Positions 8,677 through 15,476 of a stretch of 30,390 nt of DNA are shown here, piece by piece. Under the pieces are notes generated by a model. That model was not told the origin of the DNA and searched no databases. It worked only from the letters and a program-made list of their open reading frames with translations. Made by a program: the position numbers and the translations under genes. The first letter of the stretch is position 1. Every line of letters begins with the position of its first letter. Source of the stretch: Desulfocicer vacuolatum DSM 3385 (GTDB taxonomy: Bacteria; Desulfobacterota; Desulfobacteria; Desulfobacterales; SURF-7); contig CAMBQS010000001.1 of assembly GCA_945870015.1 (NCBI GenBank), positions 1 to 30,390 on the forward strand. Reading direction: 5' to 3'.

Positions 8677-8815
8677 CTGGCGCGTATGTGCCAGGCAGGC
8701 ATGGTACGTAACTGACAGGGTGCAAGTCCCTGTACTAGTTCGCCGAGCCGAAGGTTAATGAAGAAGGGGTCGTCAAATGAGTCAAGAGCAGACTTGACCC
8801 TTTTATGACCCTTTT
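8677..8815 (+). other. Cluster of hairpins, possible structured-RNA or group II intron remnant
   Basis: Hand-folding finds: CTGGCGC/GTGCCAG with GTAT loop (8677-8694); ACAGGG/CCCTGT around loop TGCAAGT (8715-8733); and a nested pair, outer stem 8764-8773 with 8805-8814 (10 bp, two G-U) enclosing a perfect hairpin GTCAAG/CTTGAC (8781-8798). The 'agggtgcaagtccct' hairpin recalls domain I segments of bacterial group II introns, but no reverse transcriptase and no domain V (GAGCCGTATGCG-like) is present, so if it is an intron it is a fragment. The last stem ends in TTTTATTTATTT and could also act as a terminator. Confidence 0.3.
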
Positions 8816-9228
8816 ATTTATTTACTTATATAATAATATCATCTTTTTGAAAAGGTTTTTTTCACTCCCGGCGTATTATGATGCACCTGGTAAGCATATA
8901 CAATGCTGTTGACACAAAAGCAGTTTTCAACTATATTTGACCGCAAATCTGAAAAGCAAAGTCTTATCCCATTCATGACGTAAAACTTCCGTAATTGTGT
9001 GAGCCGGGTTGTTCACTTCCGACAAAACCTGTGCCCGGCATTCCAGAATTTTTTTTGGATCGTATTGATACGAGGAAGCCTCCCAGAGGCGTGCCCGGAC
9101 AGCCGGGGTTCATTTTTTGTTTCAGAGGATAAACCGGAAAAAACAGGTACATCCGTCCATACGATAGGTTCAAGGCATCGATGGGATCAGCAATCAACAT
9201 TAACAGGAATGATGAAAAGGAGAAGGTC

Positions 9229-10011
9229 ATGAAAAAACTTGGATTTGTTGCAGTATCCGCATTCTGTCTGTTTGCATTTGTCTTGTCCGCATCTGCCGGT
9301 TCACCAACAGCCGCCAAACCCGCTCCGGATGAAGCCCTCGCCATGCTGAAAGAAGGAAACCAGAGATTCGTGGAAGGGAAATCTATTCATCCCCATCTGG
9401 ATGCAGCCCGGCTGATCCAGGCCGGTCACGAAAACCAGGGAGATCATGCCTATGCCACAGTGATTTCCTGTTCAGATTCCCGCGTGCCTGTTGAAATGAT
9501 TTTCGATGCCGGCATCATGGATATTTTTGTTGTCCGGGTGGCCGGCAATGTGTGCGATTTTGACGAACGCGGATCAATCGAATACGGTCTTGCCCATGTC
9601 CACACACCGGTACTCGTGGTTCTGGGCCACACGCAATGCGGGGCCGTGACAGCCGTAACCAAGGCTATACACGGCGAGGGTCATGCGCTCGAACGTAACA
9701 TCCCGCCCCTGGTAGACAACATCGAGCCTGCTGTTCGTCGCGCCATGGAGATGAATCCCGGCATAAAGGGAGATGCCATTATTCCCTACGCCATCGAGGA
9801 AAATATCTGGCAGGGAGTCACGGATCTTTTCATGGCAAGCCCGGCCACCAGGGAAATCGTTAAGAGCGGCAAGGCCAAGGTTGTCGGAGCCATTTACGAC
9901 GTGGGCACAGGCAAGATTCAATGGCTGCCTGAGTCCAAAACGGCAGACATCCTGAAAAAAGTGGAAGCCGATCCAAAACGGGCCATGAAAGCCATGTCTG
10001 GCGGCCATTGA
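9229..10011 (+). CDS. Exported beta-class carbonic anhydrase
   Basis: Zinc enzyme hydrating CO2 to bicarbonate. The 260-residue protein starts with a typical Sec signal peptide (KKLGFVAVSAFCLFAFVLSASA), so it should be periplasmic. The mature part has the beta-CA zinc and catalytic set: CSDSR at 81-85 (Cys81, Asp83, Arg85) and GHTQCG with His134 and Cys137. The start ATG at 9229 is preferred over an in-frame ATG at 9181 because it follows AAAAGGAGAAGG and begins the signal peptide exactly. It stands alone, with a decayed tag fragment convergent downstream and no carboxysome or bicarbonate transporter gene nearby. A periplasmic enzyme may help trap or exchange CO2/bicarbonate; the physiological role is inference. 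Confidence 0.95.
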   Translation: MKKLGFVAVSAFCLFAFVLSASAGSPTAAKPAPDEALAMLKEGNQRFVEGKSIHPHLDAARLIQAGHENQGDHAYATVISCSDSRVPVEMIFDAGIMDIFVVRVAGNVCDFDERGSIEYGLAHVHTPVLVVLGHTQCGAVTAVTKAIHGEGHALERNIPPLVDNIEPAVRRAMEMNPGIKGDAIIPYAIEENIWQGVTDLFMASPATREIVKSGKAKVVGAIYDVGTGKIQWLPESKTADILKKVEADPKRAMKAMSGGH

Positions 10012-10027
10012 CCATCCGGATCCTTCT

Positions 10028-10312
10028 TTACACTTCAGAATATCGAAAACATGAAACCAGATGATCGTTCACCATGCCGGTTGCCTGCATATATGCGTAC
10101 ATAATGGTTGAACCGGTGAACGACATCCCTCTTTTTTTCAGATCTCTGGAAAGTGCATCGCTCTCGGCTGTTTTGGCAGGGACATCTTTGATTGTCCTGC
10201 GTTTGCCATCGATCGGTTTTCCACCCGCAAACTGCCAGATGTACCTGTCAAAACTGCCAAACTCTTTCTGCATATCAAGAAACACAATCGCGTTTTTTCT
10301 CGCGGCAAACAC
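10028..10312 (-). pseudogene. tag: 3' fragment of DNA-3-methyladenine glycosylase I (tag)
   Basis: The minus strand encodes the C-terminal half of Tag: ARKNAIVFLDMQKEFGSFDRYIW, then GGKPIDGKRRT, DALSRDLKKRGMSFTGSTI and the zinc-site end GMVNDHLVSCF with the His and Cys ligands. The ~95 visible residues compare with ~190 for the family. Upstream in the same frame there is only a short run (QKFQKFLKV) and a stop near 10350, so the half with the other zinc ligands and the catalytic acid is gone. GTG at 10312 merely opens the frame and has no ribosome site. It cannot be an active glycosylase. It is convergent with the carbonic anhydrase gene, whose stop is 16 nt away. Confidence 0.85.
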
Positions 10313-10340
10313 TTTCAGGAATTTTTGGAATTTTTGGGAC

Positions 10341-10719
10341 GTTGTTTACAAATTATACAAAATACGACAACAGGCAGATAACAAAATTTTAAGTGCCGGG
10401 AAAATCTATGATAAGTATTATCAAGAAAAAAATAATACCTCTCCTTTCAAACCCCAACTGCACTTCTACCTGGTAGTGAATTTCTGCTTTGCCTGTGATT
10501 TAATTTTTACCTGTTTCTGACCAATACGATAGATAGCTATTTATAACCCTTGCAGACCGGTTCAACCGGATTATTTTTAATCATCCTTGATTTTAGAATA
10601 ATTCTTTGTAATTTTAACATATTGACTTGCTCAAGACAGGCTGGTATAGCATTATCTCAAGCTGGGTAATTGATAAGATTCTAAACGCTGAATGTGAATG
10701 CAAATAAAAAAGTCATAAA
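10341..10719. other. AT-rich stretch without a supported gene
   Basis: Nothing convincing is seen. The last ~90 bases before the PIN stub contain a short open frame ending SWVIDKILNAECECK at a TAA (about 10709-10711) that could be the tail of the lost antitoxin partner of the PIN gene; the length is too short to identify it. Confidence 0.4.
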
Positions 10720-10908
10720 ATGAGAATTTATATTGATTGCTGTAGTCTGCAACGTCCCTTTGATGATAAATCTCAACCGAGAATAGCGGTTGAAGCTGAA
10801 GCGGTACTTGTTATTCTTGCATTTGGTATTCGGGTATTTGGAATAAATGATTCGTATATTTTGCTACTATCCCGCAAAGGGCGTCCCGCCATCCCTATCT
10901 CTGCATGA
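10720..10908 (+). pseudogene. Truncated PIN-domain (VapC-like) toxin stub
   Basis: Begins with an unmistakable PIN N-terminus, RIYIDCCSLQRPFDD then QPRIAVEAEAVLVIL, including the first catalytic Asp (Asp5 in YID). PIN toxins run ~130-150 residues with three further acidic residues; here homology stops after about 33 codons, where the frame enters repeat copy B and ends 29 codons later. The remaining active-site acids are absent, so no nuclease activity is expected. The junction near 10819-10820 coincides with the start of the repeat's flanking CATTTGGTATT. No strong ribosome site precedes the ATG. Confidence 0.72.
10834..10872 (+). repeat. Repeat copy B (peptide VFGINDSYILLLS)
   Basis: Second copy of the 39-nt sequence at 8532-8570, same orientation, about 2.3 kb apart, 30/39 identical. 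Also preceded by CATTTGGTATT (10820-10830) but with 3 extra bases before the GTA codon relative to a shorter junction in copy A. It is fused in frame to the truncated PIN gene. Confidence 0.6.
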
Positions 10909-11102
10909 CCCCGGAGCTCTGGTCCATCACCGCGGAGTTTTGCCGCAAATACATGTCCATGGAATGAGACAAGGGGTCTGAAATCTGAGTTTTAACGGTT
11001 TCATCAAAATTGCGTTGTTTGATCTTATGGGCATTTGATGATATGGACGGTTAACAATAAAATTTTTCAACATATCCATTTTATCTGCGAAGGAGTTTAT
11101 GT

Positions 11103-11609
11103 ATGAAGGAAAAGACGCAAAAAAATTTGTATAATGCCTTTGTGGGCGAGGCAAAAGCCTATTTTCGACTGCTGGCGTATGCGGAAAAAGCCGACGAAGA
11201 AGAAGTTCCCCAGATCGCTTTGCTGTTTCGGGCCATTGCCGAGGCCGAGCGGGTTCATGCCACACACAATTTGAATTTGGCAAAAGACCTGGTGGTTAAG
11301 GACACGGATACGAATCTTGAGAATTCCTTTCAGCGGGAAAAAAACATCAGCGAAAACGTGTATCCGGATTTTATCAAGGACGCCGAGGATGAAGGCGAAC
11401 GGGCAGCGGCCATTGCCTTCAGTCATGCCAGGGATTCGGAAAGTTATCATGCCAAGCTTTATGAGCGGGCTATCTATAACGTGATCAAGGAAAAGGTTTC
11501 CGCCTATAATGTCTGTCAGGTCTGCGGATACGTGACCGACAAGAATATTCCGGACAAATGTCCGGTTTGCGGAGCGCCCAGGGAAAAATTTAAAACCGTT
11601 TCCGAATAG
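11103..11609 (+). CDS. Rubrerythrin
   Basis: Non-haem di-iron peroxidase reducing H2O2 in the cytoplasm of anaerobes. The 168-residue protein has the ferritin-like four-helix domain with iron-ligand glutamates (GEAKAYFR with Glu16; AEAERVHATH at ~46-55; DEGER at ~96-100; SESYH at ~112-116) and a C-terminal rubredoxin-type site with two CxxC pairs (Cys138/141 and Cys153/156). Domain order and length match classical rubrerythrin. ATG 11103 lies 7 nt after AGGAG; the overlapping ATG at 11099 is too close to it and is out of frame. The photolyase gene follows after 9 nt, so the two are almost certainly co-transcribed. Confidence 0.96.
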   Translation: MKEKTQKNLYNAFVGEAKAYFRLLAYAEKADEEEVPQIALLFRAIAEAERVHATHNLNLAKDLVVKDTDTNLENSFQREKNISENVYPDFIKDAEDEGERAAAIAFSHARDSESYHAKLYERAIYNVIKEKVSAYNVCQVCGYVTDKNIPDKCPVCGAPREKFKTVSE

Positions 11610-11618
11610 GGCGAAAGC

Positions 11619-13058
11619 ATGACAAATCCCATTGAACCTGAGAGAATCAAAAGCCTTAATAACCGTTTGCTTCAAAAGGGAAAATTTGTCTTGTATTGGA
11701 TGCAGCAGTCCCAGAGGGCAGACTGGAACCCCGCACTCGAATATGCGATAATCAGGGCCAATGAGACAAAAAAGCCCCTTGTCATTGTCTTCGGTCTCAC
11801 CACTTGCTATCCGGAGGCAAACCTCAGGCACTACACCTTTATGCTCCAGGGGCTTTTTGATACCATGGCCGCATTAAAATCAAGAGGCATCCGGATGTTC
11901 ATCGTAAACGCCGACCCCGACCGGGCAGCGCTGGAAGCAGGAAAGCATGCTTCTGAAATCATCTGTGATCGGGGGTATACGCGCATCCAGAAACAATGGC
12001 GATTCAATGTTGCCAGAGAATCGGCCTGCCCCCTCACCCAGGTTGAAAGCGATGTGGTGGTGCCTGTTGAAACGGTTTCAGAAAAGGCGGAATATGCCGC
12101 ACGCACCATCCGGCCAAAAATTCTAAAGCACCTTACCCGGTTTCTTCGACCTGTGGAAAAAGTTCCGCTCCGGACATCCTCTCTTTCTATCGAAATTCCC
12201 GAATTGAATATGAAAAATATTCTGGCGGATAACAGTAAATCCATTGATGACCATAAAATGGAAACGCTTTTGGGTAACCTTGAAATTGACACCGCCATCA
12301 GGCCGGTCACCCGTTTTTTTCATGGCGGGTTTTCTCACGCCCAAAAAAGGTTTAATCTGTTTTTAAAAGACAGCCTGGAAAAGTATTCCCAAAACAGCAA
12401 CCAGCCCCAGACCAACGACACGTCCTGCATGAGCCCATACCTGCATTTCGGTCACATCTCCCCTGTATACCTGGCCCTTCAAATTCAAAATAAAAAAACT
12501 CCTGATCCTGAAATTCATCAGGCAACAAAAGACGCTTTTCTCGAAGAACTGATCGTGCGCCGGGAACTTGCTGCAAATTTTATACATTTCACTTTGAATT
12601 ACGACTCATACAACTGCCTGCCCGAGTGGGCCCAAAAAACGCTGAAAGATCACAAAAAAGATCATCGTCCCAGAACATATAATATCAATGAGTTGGAGCA
12701 GGCAAGAACACACGACCCATACTGGAATGCAGCCATGGAGGAGATGAAATTCACTGGATTCATGCACAATTACATGCGCATGTACTGGGGTAAAAAAATT
12801 CTGGAGTGGTCCGCCACTCCCGAGGCGGCGTTTCAAACGACCCTGCTATTGAACAATAAGTATTTTCTGGACGGCAGGGATGCAAATTCCTTTGCCGGTG
12901 TTGCCTGGATATTCGGCGTCCATGACCGGGCATGGAAGGAACGGGATATCTTCGGAAAAGTCCGGTATATGAACGCTGCCGGGCTTGAGAGGAAATGCGA
13001 CATCAAAGAATATGTTCAAAAAATAGAGAAGGTTAAAACTTTAGCTCAAAACAGTTGA
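11619..13058 (+). CDS. Class II deoxyribodipyrimidine photo-lyase
   Basis: Light-driven FAD enzyme splitting cyclobutane pyrimidine dimers in DNA. The 479-residue sequence shows class II hallmarks: FVLYWMQQSQRADWNPALEY near residue 22, FGLTTCYPEANLRHYTFML near 50-70, ELIVRRELAANF near 310, and a C-terminal FAD/DNA-binding segment (MRMYWGKKILEWS, NNKYFLDGRDANSFAGVAW, GLERKCD). All regions of the family are present without interruption. It begins 9 nt after rubrerythrin with AGGG upstream. A photolyase in the same operon as an oxygen-defence protein suggests exposure of an anaerobe to light and oxygen, for example near a sediment or mat surface; that reading is inference. Confidence 0.96.
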   Translation: MTNPIEPERIKSLNNRLLQKGKFVLYWMQQSQRADWNPALEYAIIRANETKKPLVIVFGLTTCYPEANLRHYTFMLQGLFDTMAALKSRGIRMFIVNADPDRAALEAGKHASEIICDRGYTRIQKQWRFNVARESACPLTQVESDVVVPVETVSEKAEYAARTIRPKILKHLTRFLRPVEKVPLRTSSLSIEIPELNMKNILADNSKSIDDHKMETLLGNLEIDTAIRPVTRFFHGGFSHAQKRFNLFLKDSLEKYSQNSNQPQTNDTSCMSPYLHFGHISPVYLALQIQNKKTPDPEIHQATKDAFLEELIVRRELAANFIHFTLNYDSYNCLPEWAQKTLKDHKKDHRPRTYNINELEQARTHDPYWNAAMEEMKFTGFMHNYMRMYWGKKILEWSATPEAAFQTTLLLNNKYFLDGRDANSFAGVAWIFGVHDRAWKERDIFGKVRYMNAAGLERKCDIKEYVQKIEKVKTLAQNS

Positions 13059-13109
13059 TCACCCAAAATGACACCATGCGATAGGATGCCTTGAAGAAGA
13101 GGAGAACAA

Positions 13110-13187
13110 ATGAAAACGTGGAAGGTGATGCGCTTAGAGTCGACCTTGAACAATATCATTGAGGAAAAAACCATGGGATCGATTTGA
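13110..13187 (+). CDS. Short open frame of unknown meaning (25 aa)
   Basis: Reads MKTWKVMRLESTLNNIIEEK and five more residues to TGA, with a good ribosome site (AGAGGAGAAC). It is not recognised. It may be a remnant of a DNA-binding antitoxin or a spurious frame; it ends 9 nt before the convergent mazF stop. Confidence 0.2.
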   Translation: MKTWKVMRLESTLNNIIEEKTMGSI

Positions 13188-13195
13188 GTAAATGA

Positions 13196-13531
13196 TTATT
13201 CCCCGTACATATCCGTTATGAGCTTTCGTAACTGGGCAGCGTGGGTGTCGGACAACTTATCAAGTTTTTGTTTCAATCTTTGCTTGCTGATGGTACGAAT
13301 CTGGTCAACAGCAATTTCGGCATTTTTGTTCGCGCATTGAATCTGGAGCCGGGTTCTCCATAATGGATGCAGTTTTGAGGTTAATGGACAGACAACTACT
13401 GTTTCCAAATATTTATTCATTTCATTTTGACTGATTATGACCACGGGGCGTATTTTTTTTATTTCGCTTCCGATGGTGGGGTTTAGATCAGCTAAATATA
13501 TTTCGTACCTTTTACTATTCAAAATCATCAT
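13196..13531 (-). CDS. MazF/PemK-family endoribonuclease toxin
   Basis: Sequence-specific mRNA-cutting toxin of a type II system. The minus-strand protein (111 aa from the ATG at 13531) has the MazF core: YEIYLADLNPTIGSEIKK, IRPVVIIS, VVVCPLTS and RTISKQRLKQKL. Length and motifs are those of intact members, including the conserved Arg in KKIRPVV and the Ser/Thr of CPLTS. The reading frame is open further upstream, but the family N-terminus and the overlap with the antitoxin point to the ATG-ATG at 13531/13528 (a TTG at 13522 with GAGG upstream is an alternative). It overlaps the antitoxin stop by ~17 nt, so the two are translationally coupled. Confidence 0.9.
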   Translation of the reverse strand: MMILNSKRYEIYLADLNPTIGSEIKKIRPVVIISQNEMNKYLETVVVCPLTSKLHPLWRTRLQIQCANKNAEIAVDQIRTISKQRLKQKLDKLSDTHAAQLRKLITDMYGE

Positions 13532-13784
13532 CCTCAAGGCCGTCAAGAAGCGTTGTGTCAAAATCGTCCCAATTTTCCTTTTCATCAGCCATGATTTTAT
13601 AGGTATCTTCCCAAGAAAGTTTGCCTTCTTCTTTACTACGAAGAAGCAGTCCTTTGTCTGTTTCTTCTATTAATATGGAATTTTTCAGGCCATATTTTTG
13701 AAGCAGCGCTTTGGGTATGCGAACTCCTTTGGAATTTCCAATGGGGATTAACTTGATATCCCTTGATCGTATTTGATTCTCCAT
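13515..13784 (-). CDS. MazE-like AbrB-fold antitoxin
   Basis: An 89-residue protein with a swapped-hairpin AbrB DNA-binding N-terminus (IKLIPIGNSKGVRIPKALLQ, then YGLKNSILIEE) and an acidic C-terminal tail (DFDTTLLDGLEDDDFE) of the kind that wraps around the MazF dimer. Start ATG 13784 is preferred to the in-frame ATG at 13808 because AAGGAG lies 8 nt before it. It is first in the operon with the toxin. It should bind its own promoter region, where a palindrome overlaps the -10. Confidence 0.9.
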   Translation of the reverse strand: MENQIRSRDIKLIPIGNSKGVRIPKALLQKYGLKNSILIEETDKGLLLRSKEEGKLSWEDTYKIMADEKENWDDFDTTLLDGLEDDDFE

Positions 13785-13826
13785 TGATTTTGCTCCTTGA
13801 GATTTCATTGATTTGATTTTGTAACT

Positions 13827-13855
13827 ATTGTAATTACATTCATTGCTAAAGTCAA
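13827..13855 (-). promoter_or_regulatory. mazEF promoter with palindromic operator
   Basis: On the minus strand: TTGACT (13855-13850), 17 nt, TACAAT (13832-13827), a strong sigma-70 match 43 nt before the mazE start. The perfect palindrome TGTAATTACA (13829-13838) overlaps the -10, with a further TGTAAC half-site beside it, a natural place for MazE or MazEF autorepression. Confidence 0.6.
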
Positions 13856-14393
13856 GTCAAGCTTAGATTCATGAGTTATTGTCGAACCAAATTAACAGAT
13901 TGAAAAATGAATTCGAGATTTCGAGTTCATAATCGAAAGGCAATTGTATGATTCGATTTTCAAACACAGAAACCTTTTGAAACAAACTTCGGTATGATTT
14001 ATTGTCATAGCAGAGGTTAGATTATGATAAGGGAAAATAATGGGGACGATTGATTTTATGATTTTCTATTTGTGAATTCCGGAAACATGATACTTAATGC
14101 CAACAAAAAACATTCTGTGATTTCCTGATCATATCCCATGAAAATTCGAAAATTCTGTGATCGGATAAAAAAAATTGTAATCGGAGATTTGATACCCCTG
14201 TGATTTTCCGATAACGAAAATGGCCTTTTTGAGATCTATCTTTGGCATCCTGCAACTATTAATCCGATGCTTTTTTTAAGGGCACTGAGAGCAAATGATT
14301 GGTGGAATATTTTCTGGGAAAAACAGACAAACGAAAAACAGGCAGCTTGATTTAAGGAACAATACTGAATTACACCCAAAATAATCAAGCCGC
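13856..14393. other. AT-rich intergenic stretch with short degenerate repeats
   Basis: No supported gene. It contains an imperfect inverted repeat ATGAATTCGA/TCGAGTTCAT (13907-13930) and three related short strings starting CTGTGAT (about 14116, 14156 and 14200) each followed by a CC/CGGAT-like element. Their meaning is unknown; they could be decayed repeat units. Confidence 0.4.
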
Positions 14394-14425
14394 TTGACAT
14401 CACAGTACCAAAGGTAGTACCAAAA
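14394..14425 (+). promoter_or_regulatory. hic promoter/operator with tandem 12-mer
   Basis: A perfect TTGACA (14394-14399) is followed by two tandem 12-bp units beginning AGTACCAAA (from 14404 and 14416), inside which TACC-AAA-GGTA is an inverted repeat. The -10 is poor (TACCAA at 18 nt). This is a plausible binding site for the ribbon-helix-helix tail of HicB; no direct evidence. Confidence 0.4.
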
Positions 14426-14427
14426 TA

Positions 14428-14618
14428 GTGCGAAGAAAAATACGTCAACTTATTAAAGACCTGAAAATGCTGGATTTATAAATTGAGGTGGGAATGGCAG
14501 CCATCGCAATTTTTTGCATGAGAAAGGAATTGCCTTGACGATTTCCGGACAACTTGGCGACGATGCAAAACCGTATCAGGAAAAAATAGTCAAGCAGAAG
14601 ATTGAGGAGGTCAAATAA
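14428..14618 (+). pseudogene. hicA: HicA mRNA interferase, inactivated
   Basis: Small RNA-cleaving toxin gene in ruins. From GTG 14428 the frame reads RRKIRQLIKDLKM; the protein then continues in a different frame as GFIN-stop-GGNGSHRNFLHEKG, ...LTISGQLGDDAKPYQEK to TAA 14616-14618. Family comparison says KMAGFINRGGxGSHRNF, so one base is missing at about 14470 (GCT to CT) and an Arg codon CGA has become TGA at 14484-14486. The catalytic-His motif GSH is still present after the lesions. Two independent defects argue against a sequencing error. The last base of its TAA is the first base of hicB, the standard coupled layout. Confidence 0.82.
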
Positions 14619-14974
14619 TGAAAGATCGCGATCGTTATTTGAAAATTGTTGAGTGGTCAGATGAAAATGACTGCTATGTCGGTTCTGTTCCAGGATGGAT
14701 CGGTAAATGTTGCCACGGAGACGACGAGGAGCAGGTTTACCGCCGGCTTTGCCGTATTGTTGAGGAGTGGATTGAGGTATATAAAAATGACAGAAGGCCG
14801 CTGCCCCCATCAACAAGCGATAAAAATTATTCGGGCAAGTTTCAATTACGTCCGGGGAGTGAGCTTCACAAAGCGTTGGTCATAAAGGCCTTACAGACCG
14901 GGGACAGTCTTAACAATTATTGTATTCGTGTTTTGCGAAAATCAGTTACCTCCAGAGAAAAAACAAGGGGCTGA
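14618..14974 (+). CDS. hicB: HicB antitoxin
   Basis: A 118-residue antitoxin, intact. The N-terminal half has the degraded RNase-H-like HicB fold (YLKIVEWSDENDCYVGSVPG, then EEQVYRRLCRIVEEWIE) and the C-terminal half a ribbon-helix-helix DNA-binding segment (GKFQLRPGSELHKALVIKAL, then GDSLNNYCIRVLRKS). GAGGAGG precedes the ATG, which overlaps the hicA stop (TAATG). With hicA broken, it has no toxin to neutralise here and may persist as a DNA-binding regulator or cross-act on another HicA. Confidence 0.92.
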   Translation: MKDRDRYLKIVEWSDENDCYVGSVPGWIGKCCHGDDEEQVYRRLCRIVEEWIEVYKNDRRPLPPSTSDKNYSGKFQLRPGSELHKALVIKALQTGDSLNNYCIRVLRKSVTSREKTRG

Positions 14975-15052
14975 CACATGGTAGTAAGGCAACGGTAAAA
15001 GACCACCTTGTCTTCAGGTCAGGTGTTCAGCGATCAGAAATAACTATTTGTG

Positions 15053-15316
15053 ATGGATATGACAAATAAACGAAAAATTACAATCGGGTATATATTTTTT
15101 TACATCCTGTTTTCTGTGGATACCTGGAGGATTCTGATGGGTATCCTGATCAGCGCGGCTCTTGCTCCGCAATTGATGAGAACCAATTCTTTGTCCGGTT
15201 CCGGTGAAATGATGCTGTATGTCATGCTGGCCGCAATCGGATGGGCCGTCACCTCCTATCCTGCAACACAGGTGGCGCTGCTTTTGCGGAAATTGATTCT
15301 GAAAGGGAAAGAATAG
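15053..15316 (+). CDS. Small membrane protein, unknown
   Basis: An 87-residue, hydrophobic protein with probably two membrane helices, about residues 10-36 (ITIGYIFFYILFSV and following) and 52-78 (MMLYVMLAAIGWAV and following), and a basic C-terminus (RKLILKGKE). Not recognised. The start is uncertain: ATG 15053, ATG 15059 and GTG 15050 are all possible and none has a good ribosome site. It precedes the DUF362 gene by 160 nt on the same strand. Confidence 0.5.
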   Translation: MDMTNKRKITIGYIFFYILFSVDTWRILMGILISAALAPQLMRTNSLSGSGEMMLYVMLAAIGWAVTSYPATQVALLLRKLILKGKE

Positions 15317-15476
15317 CTGTTTGCAAAGCCCGGAATGCCGGTTTTGGAATCATAAATGGGATTCACGACATTAAACCGCTTGTGATCTTTGAAAAAATTT
15401 TATACAGATATAATATTCGGGGGTTCCGGGAAATCATCCTTACAATTCTGTGACGATTTATACCAGGAGGCATGCC

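Larger units (their letters stand above)
8493..9228. other. Gene-poor accessory stretch
   Basis: No convincing full-length gene. It holds a 39-bp sequence repeated at 10834 (see that entry), a run of hairpins at 8677-8815, an AT-rich segment at about 8812-8870, and two small adjacent GC-rich hairpins at 9078-9107 (GCCTC/GAGGC and CCCGG/CCGGG) followed within a few bases by T6. An open frame of 70 codons from 8499 covers the repeat; it has no ribosome site and I do not call it a gene. Confidence 0.5.

Noticed and set aside
8499..8711. 70-codon plus-strand frame over repeat copy A
   Set aside because: No ribosome site and no homology beyond the short repeat peptide; recorded as a repeat instead of a gene.
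10074..10520. 148-codon plus-strand frame
   Set aside because: Antisense to the tag fragment, then runs into low-complexity AT-rich DNA.
11097..11831. 244-codon minus-strand frame
   Set aside because: Antisense to rubrerythrin and the photolyase start, both of which are secure.
13856..14393. CRISPR-like array from the short repeats
   Set aside because: Units are degenerate, only three, and spacing and repeat length do not fit a CRISPR; no cas genes.
14445..14816. 123-codon minus-strand frame
   Set aside because: Covers the hicA/hicB junction on the opposite strand; the plus-strand homology to HicA and HicB is clear.
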